From assembly GCA_034506175.1 (NCBI GenBank), contig JAPDQB010000053.1:1-41991 (forward strand): a stretch of DNA of 41,991 nt. Direction: 5' to 3'. The DNA comes from a candidate division KSB1 bacterium (lineage in GTDB: Bacteria; Zhuqueibacterota; Zhuqueibacteria; Zhuqueibacterales; Zhuqueibacteraceae). A program made the position numbers and the translations under genes. Shown here piece by piece: positions 9,986 through 18,014 of the stretch. Positions within the stretch are counted from its first letter, which is position 1, and each line of letters begins with the position of its first letter. Under the pieces are notes generated by a model. That model made no database searches, was not told the DNA's origin, and was given only the letters and a program-made list of their open reading frames with translations.

Positions 9986-11305
9986 TCAGTCGTAATATTC
10001 GAGACCGAGATGCGTGATCAATTCCTCGCCGCGCAGATGGCGCAGGGTGTTCTTCAGTTTCATCAATTGAATGAACAGATCGTGCTCGGGGTAAAGCTCG
10101 GGCGCGGTCATCGGACTCTTGAAATAGAACGACAGCCATTCCTGAATGCCCTTCATGCCGCTGCGCTGCGCCAGATCGAGGAAGAGCACGACGTCGAGCA
10201 CGATGGGCGCGGCGAGAATGCTGTCACGGCAGAGGAAATCGATTTTGATTTGCATCGGATAGCCGAGCCAGCCGAAGATGTCGATATTGTCCCAGCCCTC
10301 CTTATTATCACCGCGCGGCGGGTAATAGTTGATGCGCACCTTGTGATAGTAATCTTTATACAGGTCGGGATACAAATCGGGCTGCAAAATATAATCGAGC
10401 ACCGAAAGCTTGCTTTCTTCCTTGGTGCGGAAGGATTCGGGATCGTCCAGCACTTCGCCGTCGCGGTTGCCGAGAATGTTGGTGGAATACCATCCCGCCA
10501 GTCCGAGCAGGCGCGCTTTGATGCCGGGCGCCACCACGGTTTTCATCCAGGTTTGGCCGGTTTTGTAGTCTTTGCCGGCCAGCGGCGAGCCGTTGATTTT
10601 TGCCAGCTCGATCATCGCCGGAATATCCGCGGTCAAATTCGGCGCGCCGTTGGCGAAGGGAATGCCTTCTTGCAGCGCGGCATACGCATAAATCATGCTG
10701 GGCGCAATCGCCGGATTATTTTCGCAGAGGGCCTTTTCAAACGAGTCGATGCTTTGATAAGCCGGATCGTTCGGCGGCATGAAAATTTCCGTGCTGCCGC
10801 ACCAGATCATCACCAGGCGCGACAGGTTGTGCTTTTGCTTGAACGCCTGAATATCATCGCGCACCATTTTCGCCAAATCCATTTTGCTCTTGGCGCTTTT
10901 GACGTTCGGGCCGTTGAGACGGCGCACGTAATTTTGATCGAACACCGCTTTCCACGGCTTGATGGCCTGCAGCGGCTCCTTGACCTGGTCGAGCAAACGC
11001 GGCTCCAGCACGCCGGCTTTCATCGCGGCGGCGTAGCAGTCGTCTTCAAAAATATCCCAGCCACCGCAAACCAGATCGTCGAGCTTTGCCAGTGGCACAA
11101 AATCCTTGATCAACGGTGTGCGCTTGTCGGTGCGTTTGCCGAGGCGAATCGTGCCCATTTGGGTCAACGAGCCGATGGGCTTGGAGATGCCGCGTTTGAT
11201 GGCTTCGAGGCCGGCGATGAACGTGCTGGTCACCGCGCCCATTCCTGGAATGAGAATGCCAAGCTTTCCTTTAGGCTCTTTAATCGCAACTGATGCTTTG
11301 GTCAA
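9986..11305 (-). CDS. ino1: Myo-inositol-1-phosphate synthase
   Basis: Converts glucose-6-phosphate to 1L-myo-inositol-1-phosphate using NAD+. The 439-aa protein starts with a Rossmann-type Gly motif (LGILIPGMGAVTSTFIAG). It contains the family's central nucleotide-binding region (LVMIWCGSTEIFMPPND) and a C-terminal block resembling MIPS catalytic sequence (GWLGYPMQIKIDFLCRDSIL, APIVLDVVLFLDLAQRSG). The start is TTG at 11305: AAGGAGG lies 5 nt before it, while the upstream in-frame ATG at 11365 has no SD and lies in repeat-like DNA. The next gene upstream is a CDP-alcohol phosphatidyltransferase, so the product probably feeds inositol-phospholipid synthesis. Confidence 0.9.
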   Translation of the reverse strand: MTKASVAIKEPKGKLGILIPGMGAVTSTFIAGLEAIKRGISKPIGSLTQMGTIRLGKRTDKRTPLIKDFVPLAKLDDLVCGGWDIFEDDCYAAAMKAGVLEPRLLDQVKEPLQAIKPWKAVFDQNYVRRLNGPNVKSAKSKMDLAKMVRDDIQAFKQKHNLSRLVMIWCGSTEIFMPPNDPAYQSIDSFEKALCENNPAIAPSMIYAYAALQEGIPFANGAPNLTADIPAMIELAKINGSPLAGKDYKTGQTWMKTVVAPGIKARLLGLAGWYSTNILGNRDGEVLDDPESFRTKEESKLSVLDYILQPDLYPDLYKDYYHKVRINYYPPRGDNKEGWDNIDIFGWLGYPMQIKIDFLCRDSILAAPIVLDVVLFLDLAQRSGMKGIQEWLSFYFKSPMTAPELYPEHDLFIQLMKLKNTLRHLRGEELITHLGLEYYD

Positions 11306-11327
11306 TGTAACCTCCTTGCGTTTGTAT

Positions 11328-11432
11328 GTAGGGTCGCCTTGGGCGTGGAAACTGTGGTTTTGCATACAACGCTCCGTCGCTTGGCTAAAGCATTTCCTCG
11401 AGCCAAAGGCCGACGCCTGAAGGTGTTACTAC
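11328..11432. repeat. Putative intergenic repeat element
   Basis: Contains short self-complementary words (CTTGGCT...AGCCAAAG near 11374-11406; CCTTCAGG palindrome near 11417) and does not look coding. The composition resembles dispersed intergenic repeats of environmental genomes, but no second copy is present in this window, so the call is weak. Confidence 0.3.
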
Positions 11433-11501
11433 GAACTTAATGAATGTTGGGTTTTGATTTCGAATTTTGGATTGAAAAACCGCCATCCGTAATCACAACG
11501 T

Positions 11502-12167
11502 TTACTGGCCGGCCTTCAACATCGCCTTTTCCGTATTGCGCACATGCCGCAAGCGCTGAAACGCCGTAAAGTTTGACAGCACGGCAATGAGGCCGACGGC
11601 GATGAGAAGGGCAATTTCATGAATCAGCGCGCCGAAGCCGAGCAGCACGATGCGCTCCGGCCGCTGCATGATGCCGACTTTGCACTGCAACCCCAAGCCC
11701 TCGGCGCGGGCGCGCACATAGCTGACCATCATCGAGCCGCCGAGCGCCACCGAGACGGCGATGACCGCGACCATGCGCCAGCCCGAATCCAGCTCGCGAA
11801 GAAAATCAATGTGGCCGCGATCAAAAAAATAAGCCAGGCCGAAAAAGACCACGACCTCGGCGTAGCGGTCGAGGGTGGAATCATACAGCGCGCCAAATTT
11901 GGTGACGCGGTTGGAGGCGCGCGCCACCTTGCCGTCGATGATGTCGAGTGTTCCGGAAAGCAGCACCAGCGCGCCGCCCCAGCGCGGATAGCCCAACACA
12001 AACAGCCCGGCGCTGATCAGGCTCACTAAAAATCCCAATGTCGTAAAGAAATTGGGATTCATCGCGCGGGTAACAAACAGATTGACCACTGGGGTGATCA
12101 GGTTGAGATACCAGTTTTTCAACCATTCCGGCAGAATGTTTACTTTTACAGACAAGGTTTGGTCCAT
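11502..12167 (-). CDS. CDP-alcohol phosphatidyltransferase
   Basis: Integral-membrane enzyme of 221 aa that transfers a phosphatidyl group from CDP-diacylglycerol to an alcohol. The signature DGxxARxxxxxxxxGxxxDxxxD is intact: DGKVARASN ... FGALYDSTLDR at about residues 78-100. About six membrane segments follow the family pattern. The gene lies directly upstream of inositol-phosphate synthase in the same direction. The likely acceptor is therefore inositol-1-phosphate or inositol, giving phosphatidylinositol(-phosphate). This substrate call is inference from context; the family also includes PgsA and cardiolipin-type enzymes. No strong SD precedes the ATG. Confidence 0.85.
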   Translation of the reverse strand: MDQTLSVKVNILPEWLKNWYLNLITPVVNLFVTRAMNPNFFTTLGFLVSLISAGLFVLGYPRWGGALVLLSGTLDIIDGKVARASNRVTKFGALYDSTLDRYAEVVVFFGLAYFFDRGHIDFLRELDSGWRMVAVIAVSVALGGSMMVSYVRARAEGLGLQCKVGIMQRPERIVLLGFGALIHEIALLIAVGLIAVLSNFTAFQRLRHVRNTEKAMLKAGQ

Positions 12168-12212
12168 GATGGAATAGCTCGTTTAAACGTAATTCGTAAA
12201 AGTATTCTTGAT

Positions 12213-12920
12213 TCACTCGCCGCGCCTCGAAGCGCTGTCTGCTTTGGTTTTTGGCCGTCCTTCCACGACCAAGACACATTCTCCCCGCAGATTCTGCTCC
12301 TGCAAACCGGCGAGGATCTCCGAAACCTTGCCGCGGCGCACCTCCTGGTGAATTTTGGTCAGCTCGCGCGCCAGCGCCGCGCGCCGATCACCCCAATGCG
12401 CCAAAATCTCCTGCAGCGTTCGAGCCACGCGCTGCGGCGCTTCGTACAACACGATGGTGCGCGGCTCGTTCGCCAAATTTTGAAAAAAAGTTTGCCGTCC
12501 TTTTTTTGCCGGTGGAAAGCCTTCGAACACGAAGCGGTCGCACGGCAATCCCGAAATCGTGACCGCCGCCACACACGCCGACGGGCCGGGAATCGCTTCG
12601 ACAATAATATTCTCCGCCAACGCCGCCCGCACGAGATAAAAACCGGGGTCGGATATTCCGGGTGAGCCGGCGTCGGTGATGAGCGCGATTGATTTCCCCT
12701 CCTGCAATTGCGCCACCAGTTGCGGAGCCGCTTTCCGCTCGTTGAAATCGTGATAACTCACTGTTGGCTTATGAATGTCATAGTGGCGCAATAGAATCGC
12801 CGCGTGGCGCGTGTCTTCCGCGGCGATGAGATCGACCTGGCGCAGCGTTTCCACCGCGCGAAAGGTGATGTCCTGCAAGTTGCCGATCGGCGTGGCAACC
12901 AGGTAGAGCTTGCCGGCCAA
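12213..12920 (-). CDS. rsmI: 16S rRNA (cytidine1402-2'-O)-methyltransferase
   Basis: SAM-dependent tetrapyrrole-methylase-fold enzyme that methylates C1402 in the 16S rRNA decoding centre. Family motifs are complete: LYLVATPIGNLQDITFRA at the N-terminus, AAEDTRHAAILLRHY, ALITDAGSPGISDPGF, EAIPGPSACVAAVTISGLP and FVFEGFPPAKKGR. The length of 235 aa is normal for forms without the extra C-terminal domain. The start is TTG, two nt after the stop of the upstream 85-aa gene, so translation is probably coupled. It ends 45 nt before the phosphatidyltransferase gene. Confidence 0.95.
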   Translation of the reverse strand: MAGKLYLVATPIGNLQDITFRAVETLRQVDLIAAEDTRHAAILLRHYDIHKPTVSYHDFNERKAAPQLVAQLQEGKSIALITDAGSPGISDPGFYLVRAALAENIIVEAIPGPSACVAAVTISGLPCDRFVFEGFPPAKKGRQTFFQNLANEPRTIVLYEAPQRVARTLQEILAHWGDRRAALARELTKIHQEVRRGKVSEILAGLQEQNLRGECVLVVEGRPKTKADSASRRGE

Positions 12921-12922
12921 GG

Positions 12923-13180
12923 TTACACACCGGCGTATTTCTTTTGCGCGGCTTTCGCTATCCTGCGGATTTCCTCAAGATTCGCCATGATCCGCTCGGT
13001 GAGTTCACGATTCTCTTTGCGGAATTTTTGCATAAATTCTTCATACTCTTCCGAACGAAGGAAACCGCGAGTTGCCAAATAATCTGAAAAAGCTTCATCT
13101 AACGAGTGCCCCGCTTTTTTCGCTTTTTCAATATACTCGAGAGCAGCCTTGACATCCAGTTTTTGTAATTTAGTTTTCAT
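12923..13180 (-). CDS. Small helical protein of unknown function
   Basis: About 85 residues, highly charged and predicted all-helical (KAALEYIEKAKKAGHSLDEA; EFMQKFRKENRELTERIM; EEIRRIAKAAQKKY). No signal peptide or membrane segment. I do not recognise a family. AAGGAG lies 9 nt before the ATG at 13180; an ATG three codons upstream abuts the SD and is unlikely. The start overlaps the stop of the upstream membrane protein by 11 nt, so the two are translationally coupled, and the pair precedes rsmI with almost no gap. Confidence 0.6.
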   Translation of the reverse strand: MKTKLQKLDVKAALEYIEKAKKAGHSLDEAFSDYLATRGFLRSEEYEEFMQKFRKENRELTERIMANLEEIRRIAKAAQKKYAGV

Positions 13181-13600
13181 GATTGACATCTCCTTGCATT
13201 GCGATCAGTCTTTTTGAAAATTTCCACAATTCCTCTCTTTCTTTTCGCAGGGCGTCGTTGATTTCTTCCAGTTCTTTTATTTTAGCTTCCTTTGCATTTA
13301 AATCGCTTTGCGTTTTATTTGAACTTTCATCCAACCTTCCAAATTCAACACCGGATGTGCCTATTTTGATGATACTGATTTGTTTCCAGAAAATAGAAAC
13401 AACCAAGCCAATGATTCCGAGCGCCATAAAAATTAAAGAAACGCGAAGGGCCAGAATCACCGGCCTGACGAGAATGAGCTTTTCGAACAAACTACCACTG
13501 GCCGGCACGGTCGTCAGTTCCGCCAGAAATAAAAAATAATAAACACGCCAGCCAAAACAAGAACAACGCCTTTTCCAATTGCTCCAGCAGCCGGTTTCAT
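13170..13600 (-). CDS. Two-segment membrane protein with coiled coil, probable frameshift
   Basis: The main frame encodes a membrane helix (ILALRVSLIFMALGIIGLVV), a basic/polar stretch and a long coiled coil (KEAKIKELEEINDALRKEREE). The natural start appears to be ATG at 13600: it has GGGAG 4 nt upstream and encodes MKPAAGAIGKGVVLVLAG, a first membrane helix. That frame stops at 13514. One extra T in the run of six at 13531-13536 would join the two frames into a smooth two-helix protein. The in-frame alternative, a GTG at 13613, gives a Cys/Trp/Arg-rich, unnatural N-terminus. This is either a recent frameshift or a sequencing error. Function unknown; it is coupled to the small helical gene downstream. 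Confidence 0.5.
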
Positions 13601-13609
13601 GCCGCTCCC

Positions 13610-15097
13610 TCACTGATTATCAATCTGCGCCCGCTGCAGCTTGCCGGAATAATCGACAAAAACGGTTTTGATTTCCGTAAAAAAATCGAACACCGGCCAG
13701 CCGCCTTCGCGATGGCCGTTGCCGCTTTCCTTGACGCCGCCGAAGGGCATGTGGGCCTCGGCGCCAATGGTTGGGCCGTTGATGTAGGTAATGCCGGCTT
13801 CGATGTCGCGGATCGCCTTGAAGGCCGAATTGACGTCGCGCGTGTACAAAGAGGAACTCAAGCCGTATTTGGTGTTGTTCAGCACGCGAATGGCTTCGTC
13901 GAACGTTTTGATTTTGATCACGGCCAGCACCGGTCCAAAAATTTCCTCTTTGGCTAGGCGCATTTCCGGATCGACGTTGGAGAAAATCGTCGGTCGAATG
14001 AAGAAACCGTTTTTGCAGGCGCCCGCGGTGTAACGCTCGCCGCCGGTTTCCAATTTCGCGCCTTCATCTTTACCGACGCGGATATAGCTCAATATTTTAT
14101 CAAGCTGCTTTTGGTTGATGACCGGCCCGACTTCCGTCGCTGGCTCCAAGCCGTTGCCGAGTCGAAGCTTTTCCGCGCGTTTGATCAGCATCGCGAGAAA
14201 CTTGTCGTGAATCGCTTCGTGCAAAATCAAACGGCTGGTCGCAGTGCAGCGCTGGCCGGCGGTGCCGAACGCGCCCCACAAGACGCCGTCGAGCGCCAAA
14301 TCCAAATCCGCATCGGGCATGACGATCTGCGCATTTTTGCCGCCCAGCTCGAGCGAGACGCGCTTTAAATCTTTCGAAGCGGCTGCGGAAATCAATTTGC
14401 CCACTTGCGTCGAGCCGGTGAATGAGATCAAATTCACGCCGGGATGCTCAACCAGCGGCATGCCCGCCGATGGGCCGTTGCCATTCACGAGCTGAATTGC
14501 TTTATCCGGCAAACCGGCTTCGAGCAAAATCTCCACCAAGCGCGCGGCGGTCGCGGGTGTGTCTTCCGCCGGTTTGAAAACTACCGTGTTGCCGCAAACC
14601 AGCGCTGGAAAAATTTTCCACGTCGGAATGGCCATGGGAAAATTCCACGGCGTAATCACGCCGGCCACGCCGATGGGCAGACGAACCGACAGGTTGAATT
14701 TATCCGGCAGTTCTGACGGCGCAGTAAATCCAAACAGCCGGCGTCCCTCGGTCGCAGCGTAGTAAGCGGTGTCAATGCCCTCCTGCACATCGCCGCGGGT
14801 TTCGAGCAGGACTTTGCCCATTTCGCGCGTCATTTCGCGGGCAATGTCTTCCTTATATTTAGACAGCAAGTCGCCGGTGCGTTTGATGATCTCGCCGCGT
14901 TTGGGCGCCGGCGTGAGGCGCCAGGCGTCGTAAGCCGCTGCCGCCGACCTCACCGCGCGGTCAACCTCTTCGGCGCCGGAATCGGGAAACGTGCCGAGAA
15001 CTTCCTCCCAATTCGCCGGGTTACGGTTCTCGAAACGTCTGCCGCTGGCAGCGTCGCACCATTGGCCGTCGATATAATTTTTAAACTCAGCCGGCAT
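13610..15097 (-). CDS. NAD(P)+-dependent aldehyde dehydrogenase
   Basis: Oxidises an aldehyde to its carboxylic acid; 495 aa, full length. The family core is intact: TPWNFPMAIPTWKIFPALVCG, the Rossmann FTGSTQVGK, the general-base Glu in LELGGKN (about residue 250), the catalytic Cys in GQRCTATSR (about 283), EEIFGPVLAV and PFGGVKESGNGHREGG. The C-terminal motifs resemble semialdehyde dehydrogenases of sugar-acid or amino-acid catabolism (for example alpha-ketoglutarate semialdehyde dehydrogenase), but the substrate cannot be fixed from sequence or neighbours. A good promoter is 50-80 nt upstream. Its stop lies 9 nt before the start of the small membrane protein gene. Confidence 0.93.
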   Translation of the reverse strand: MPAEFKNYIDGQWCDAASGRRFENRNPANWEEVLGTFPDSGAEEVDRAVRSAAAAYDAWRLTPAPKRGEIIKRTGDLLSKYKEDIAREMTREMGKVLLETRGDVQEGIDTAYYAATEGRRLFGFTAPSELPDKFNLSVRLPIGVAGVITPWNFPMAIPTWKIFPALVCGNTVVFKPAEDTPATAARLVEILLEAGLPDKAIQLVNGNGPSAGMPLVEHPGVNLISFTGSTQVGKLISAAASKDLKRVSLELGGKNAQIVMPDADLDLALDGVLWGAFGTAGQRCTATSRLILHEAIHDKFLAMLIKRAEKLRLGNGLEPATEVGPVINQKQLDKILSYIRVGKDEGAKLETGGERYTAGACKNGFFIRPTIFSNVDPEMRLAKEEIFGPVLAVIKIKTFDEAIRVLNNTKYGLSSSLYTRDVNSAFKAIRDIEAGITYINGPTIGAEAHMPFGGVKESGNGHREGGWPVFDFFTEIKTVFVDYSGKLQRAQIDNQ

Positions 15098-15149
15098 CGG
15101 TTAAAATTCTCATTTTGTCCTGGAAACACAAGTACACATGTGATCAAAA

Positions 15150-15178
15150 AGTATATGAAAAATTGCCATAAAAGTCAA
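15150..15178 (-). promoter_or_regulatory. Strong sigma70-like promoter of the aldehyde dehydrogenase gene
   Basis: On the minus strand TTGACT (15178-15173), a 17-nt spacer and TATACT (15155-15150). The expected start of transcription is near 15143, next to the perfect palindrome CACATGTG (15142-15135), a possible operator. The leader is about 45 nt. Confidence 0.7.
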
Positions 15179-15238
15179 GGCTGGAGATTTTGGGGAGGCA
15201 ATCATCAGCTCGGCAGGGCAATCGCATGTCTTGGCTAA

Positions 15239-15261
15239 GGGGACAGCCGGCCTGGCTGTCC
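15239..15261. repeat. GC-rich hairpin
   Basis: GGACAGCC and GGCTGTCC pair perfectly around a short loop. There is no T-run on either side, so this is not a typical terminator. It lies in the 233-nt gap between the lipoprotein gene and the aldehyde dehydrogenase promoter. Nothing else recognisable is in that gap. Confidence 0.5.
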
Positions 15262-15330
15262 TCCATGAACCCAACCATAAATCTTAGCCTTACGGCGTGA
15301 AGGAGGAAGTCAAATCGATCGGAAAACGCC

Positions 15331-16515
15331 TCAAAGCGCGGCCACACTTTTGTTTTGCATAAAATCCCGAAACCGCCCTTCGAGCTTGCCCGGCTGCAGG
15401 CGGCCGCTGGCAAATAATTCTCTCATAAATGCGGCGTACGACATGCGGTCGAGCTTCAAGCCGGCTTCGAGGTGCGAATAAATGACGCCGGCGAGAACGT
15501 GAACCCCGCCTTCATGTTTTTCGAGATACGAACGCACGGCTGCCGCCGAGTTGTTGCCATTGGCGCCCACAAGCTGCGAGATGATGCGCCGGCGCTCGGA
15601 AATCCACAAATCAGCGGCGAGCACGACTTCTTCACGGCAATAGGCGGTAAAATTTCTATAGCCGAGCGCCGGGTCGGATGAAGCCAGCTTTTGCTGCAAA
15701 AACGAATCGGCGCGCAGCGATTCAAATTCCTTGGCGAAAACCGAATCAACCATTCGCTCGCCATACGGATGCAGCAATTCGTGATAAGCGCTCTTGACGG
15801 TAACGTGCATCGGATAATTGGCGTCGGTCAGGTAACGCTGCGGCGTGAGGCGAATGGCATGTGGTTGCAGCAGCCACAGGGCGAAAACTTCCAGGCTGTC
15901 GTTGGTATTCCAATCCACCAGAAAACGCTCGATATCGCCGATCACGTCGTAAGACCGCAATTCTTGCTGCAGTCGCGGCAGCTTGGCCGCAATCTTGTGG
16001 TAAAGATTCTTATGCCAGTATAGATCGAAGCGCTCTTTTTGCAAATGCTGCAGCACGAGTTGCAAATGCGGCTTGAGCGATTGCCATTGCTGCCAGTTTT
16101 TTTCGCTGGCAAAATCGGAAGCCATCAGGCGGCGGCGAACGGCCTGGTCGTCTTCCAGCGCCGCCAACATCGCCGCGATGCTGTCTTCGCCGGCGATGGC
16201 GGAGAACAAGACATTCAAGCGCGGCCCCGGTGGCTGATTCGGTCCGATGATCTCATCGATTTTTTTTAGCGCCGCAGTGACCGGCGGCGACAGCTTGCGG
16301 CTCCACTCGGCCTGCAAATCGCCGTAATAATTTTTGTAAAGCTCGCGACCGGTCAAGATGCCGATAAAATTGCACAAATCATATTTGAAGGAGGTCTTGA
16401 CCGTCCAGTGCGTCATGAAATGCGGCGGCGGATTTTTTTTCTTGTCGACGCAGCCGCTGCACAAGCTGATCACTATGCTCAAGAATGCGATGAATAAAAA
16501 TTTTCTGGTTTGCAT
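15331..16515 (-). CDS. Putative zincin-like lipoprotein
   Basis: Exported protein of 394 aa. The N-terminus MQTRKFLFIAFLSIVISLCSGC is a signal peptide with a lipobox-like LCSGC (Cys22, Leu one place further out than usual), so a lipid-anchored envelope protein is likely. The body is helical. Near residue 246 is SAYHELLHPYGERM, whose HELLH fits the HExxH zinc-metallopeptidase signature. A later acidic stretch (CREEVVLAADLWISERR, about residue 300) could give the third ligand. I do not recognise the exact family; proteins with distant HExxH lipoprotein architecture exist in environmental bacteria. The start is ATG with AAGGA close upstream. Neighbours give no clue to substrate. Confidence 0.6.
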   Translation of the reverse strand: MQTRKFLFIAFLSIVISLCSGCVDKKKNPPPHFMTHWTVKTSFKYDLCNFIGILTGRELYKNYYGDLQAEWSRKLSPPVTAALKKIDEIIGPNQPPGPRLNVLFSAIAGEDSIAAMLAALEDDQAVRRRLMASDFASEKNWQQWQSLKPHLQLVLQHLQKERFDLYWHKNLYHKIAAKLPRLQQELRSYDVIGDIERFLVDWNTNDSLEVFALWLLQPHAIRLTPQRYLTDANYPMHVTVKSAYHELLHPYGERMVDSVFAKEFESLRADSFLQQKLASSDPALGYRNFTAYCREEVVLAADLWISERRRIISQLVGANGNNSAAAVRSYLEKHEGGVHVLAGVIYSHLEAGLKLDRMSYAAFMRELFASGRLQPGKLEGRFRDFMQNKSVAAL

Positions 16516-16563
16516 TGTCCTTATTTCACGAGTTGATTGGAATGTGAGTTTAACGATTGCGCC

Positions 16564-17387
16564 TCACGCAGCCGCCGCCAGCGGCAGGGTGTCGCGAAAT
16601 TGGCGGCGCGCCAGAAACGCATAATGCCCGCCACGCCGCAGCAACTCCTCGTGGCGGCCGATTTCAACCACGCGGCCATCCTGCAAAACCACGATCTTGT
16701 CGGCTTCCACCACCGTGGAAAGACGATGCGCGATGATGATCGTCGTGCGCCCCCGCATCAGCCGCGCCAGCGCTTCTTGAATCAAATGCTCGGATTCCGA
16801 ATCGAGCGAAGACGTCGCTTCATCGAGGATGACAATTCGCGGGTCTTTCAAAAATGCGCTCGATGGCCGCCAGCGAGTTGCTCACGATCAAGCCCAATTC
16901 GCTGAAACGCGGCAGCGGAAAATAAAGCGAGCCGGGAAAGCTGTAAAACGCGATCAATGAACATATCCGACAGTTGATGGCTCAGACGGAAAAAATGCCG
17001 GGCTTCGCGGCGCTCCTGATTGAAGGCTTTGACGACGCTCATGCCGCCGAATTTTTCCTGCAAATCGGCGCTGATTTCCTCCAACTTTTCCTGCGAGGCG
17101 CGGCTGGCTTTTTTTATGCGCGGGCTCATGTAACGAATGAGCGCGACGTAGCACGGCATGACCGCCAGCGCCGCCCAGGCCAAACGGCTGTCCAAATAAA
17201 AAAGAATGCCAATAATGAAGATGAGCGAGGCGCCGTCCATCCAGACGTTGGTGAGTGCGCTGCCGACGAAATTCTGCGCCAGCGCCACGTCGCTCATGAA
17301 ACGCGAGACGATGGCGCCCGAGCGCTGGGTCGAAAAAAAATTGTGCGACAGGCGCTGGATGTGCAAGTAAAAATCAAACCGCTCTAA
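16564..17387 (-). pseudogene. ABC exporter (fused permease-ATPase) with internal deletions
   Basis: Remnant of an MsbA-like exporter. From 17387 down it begins in mid-domain (ERFDFYLHIQRLSHNFFSTQ), so the first two membrane helices are missing. Helices 3-4 and the coupling region follow (FIIGILFYLD ... GGMSVVKAFNQERREARHFF). After DMFIDRV the sequence jumps in another frame to SLYFPLPRFSELGLIVSNSL and IERIF, losing about one or two helices. It then jumps to LKDPRIVILDEATSSLDSES and the H-loop IIIAHRLSTV, so Walker A, Q-loop and the ABC signature are gone. A complete exporter would need about 600 residues; only about 270 remain. Both joints lie in stretches readable as either parent sequence, suggesting deletions between short repeats. 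Confidence 0.8.
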
Positions 17388-17399
17388 GAATCTTGGACG

Positions 17400-17453
17400 G
17401 TTTGACGGTTAGACCGTTGCTCGGCTAACTGTTCAACGGTCGAACCGTCAAAC
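17400..17453. repeat. Inverted-repeat element, 20-bp arms
   Basis: 17400-17419 and 17434-17453 pair at 19 of 20 positions around a 14-nt loop. The element lies directly at the truncated 5' end of the ABC exporter remnant and 4 nt past the stop of the AlaX remnant, so it may mark a rearrangement point. It can also act as a transcript-end hairpin. Confidence 0.7.
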
Positions 17454-17456
17454 GCT

Positions 17457-17960
17457 TTACCCAATCATGAGCCGCAGCCGCTCGTTGCTTTTGCCCTTGC
17501 TTTCGTAGTCGGTGATTTTGATGCGGCCGACTTCGCGGGTGTTGGCGACATGGGTGCCGCCGTCAGCCTGCAAATCCAGGCCAACGATCTCGACGGTGCG
17601 CACCTGTTCGATGCCTGCCGGCAGCAGATTGATTTTGGTGCGAATCAAATCCGGAATTTGAAACGCCTGGGCGCGCGGCAAAATGCGAACGCGAATCTCC
17701 CGCGCCGCTTCGATTTCCTCGCCAACCGGTGGAAGCACGCCTGCGAAATGATGCCAAGCCGCTTCACCTGTTTTCTCGATTTTGCGCAGCGGCAGCTCAC
17801 GACCCTGCCAACGAATCAAACCGCCGTCCGCCGGTTGTCCGCCGCCACCCGGATAAAAAGCAGTTTTATCGAAAAGAATCGCGTTTTCTTGCTGCGCCCG
17901 AACTTTAGCGGTAAATTGTTTGAGGTAACCATCGGTTTGATAGAGCAATTGGGTGTTCAT
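17457..17960 (-). pseudogene. AlaX-type alanyl-tRNA editing protein lacking its HxxxH centre
   Basis: AlaX proteins hydrolyse mischarged Ser/Gly-tRNA(Ala). The N-terminal Gly-rich domain is present (ILFDKTAFYPGGGGQPADGG, residues about 28-48), as is the end of the editing domain (RILPRAQAFQIP, then VEIVGLDLQADGGTHVANTREVGRIKI). The family's central block, which starts near DWxxRYxxMRxHTAxH and supplies two zinc ligands, is absent: GEEIEAA runs directly into REIRVRILPR near residue 88. The protein has 167 aa, compared with about 235 in complete relatives. The frame stays open across the joint. I call it an in-frame deletion derivative, probably without editing activity; a reduced binding-only protein is the alternative. 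Confidence 0.65.
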
Positions 17961-18014
17961 ATTTATAAAATAGATGAATTCAGCAGGAAAAGCAAGCGCT
18001 TCGTGTTTTAAAAT

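Noticed and set aside
9854..11293. Plus-strand frame of 479 codons opposite inositol-phosphate synthase
   Set aside because: The minus strand encodes a clear enzyme with SD-supported start; the antisense translation has no protein-like pattern.
13514..13600. Separate 28-aa membrane peptide (MKPAAGAIGKG...)
   Set aside because: Its helix fits as the missing first segment of the following membrane protein, so one frameshifted gene is preferred over two.
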